From: Mesotaenium endlicherianum
Taxonomy: Eukaryota; Streptophyta; Zygnematophyceae; Zygnematales; Mesotaeniaceae
Assembly (NCBI GenBank): GCA_009602735.1
Contig: WELA01010152.1
Location: 132,581-193,317 of the forward strand
Direction: 5' to 3'
DNA: 60,737 nt
Shown: in pieces, positions 60,679 through 60,737 of the stretch
Layout: each line of letters opens with the position of its first letter
Numbering within the stretch: position 1 is the first letter of the stretch
The notes under the pieces: generated by a model
Database searches by the model: none
What the model was told of the DNA's origin: nothing
What the model saw: the letters and a program-made list of their open reading frames with translations, nothing else
Made by a program: the position numbers and the translations under genes

Positions 60679-60737
<59 letters not shown>
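60679..60737. repeat. (CA)n(GA)n microsatellite at window end
   Basis: A cacaca run followed by gagaga to the last base. Confidence 0.95.

Overview
The window looks like nuclear DNA of a photosynthetic streptophyte, most likely a charophyte alga such as Chara. This is inferred from a psaG-type photosystem I gene, an EID1-like F-box gene, a plastid-type UPF0114 membrane-protein gene, spliceosomal introns, and nested plant-type Ty3/gypsy chromoviruses primed by initiator Met-tRNA. No alignment could be run, so the species is a guess. || Layout: 1-5087 is mostly single-copy or degenerate DNA with one exon-like block (255-459) and a two-exon coiled-coil ORF (3531-4214). 5088-41873 is a pile of LTR retrotransposons. 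Old plus-strand copy B (5088-5437 and 14284-18385) is split by minus-strand copy A (5438-14283). A different minus-strand gypsy element, D (19238-21921 and 30771-31975), is split by minus-strand copy A2 (21922-30770). A third full-length copy, E, lies on the plus strand (32955-41873). A, A2, B and E belong to one family. || In coding order the family reads: LTR, iMet primer site, gag, a T TTA AAA slippery site, pol (protease, RT, RNase H, integrase, chromodomain), an internal polypurine tract, a short intron, a third ORF of about 558 aa, a second polypurine tract, LTR. The third ORF has a charged coiled coil, an unrecognised tryptophan-rich middle region, an acidic stretch and an RS-rich tail. 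It has no signal peptide or membrane segment, so it is not envelope-like. Its ATG directly follows a conserved intron acceptor. This is the best candidate here for an undescribed system. || 43.5-60.7 kb is the host-gene part. psaG (minus) has lost the segment for its first membrane helix. A five-exon UPF0114 gene (plus, 44735-49599) was assembled by hand with in-phase junctions. An EID1-like F-box gene (minus, 52602-50741) carries a frameshift and a non-GT donor. A DNL-type zinc-finger (Zim17/Hep1-like) gene (minus, 55456-53853) needs a 63-nt intron to skip an in-frame TGA. A group of unrecognised exons lies just upstream of it, and a terminal exon of an acidic protein lies at 60645-60343. Microsatellites fill UPF0114 introns 2 and 3 and the right edge.
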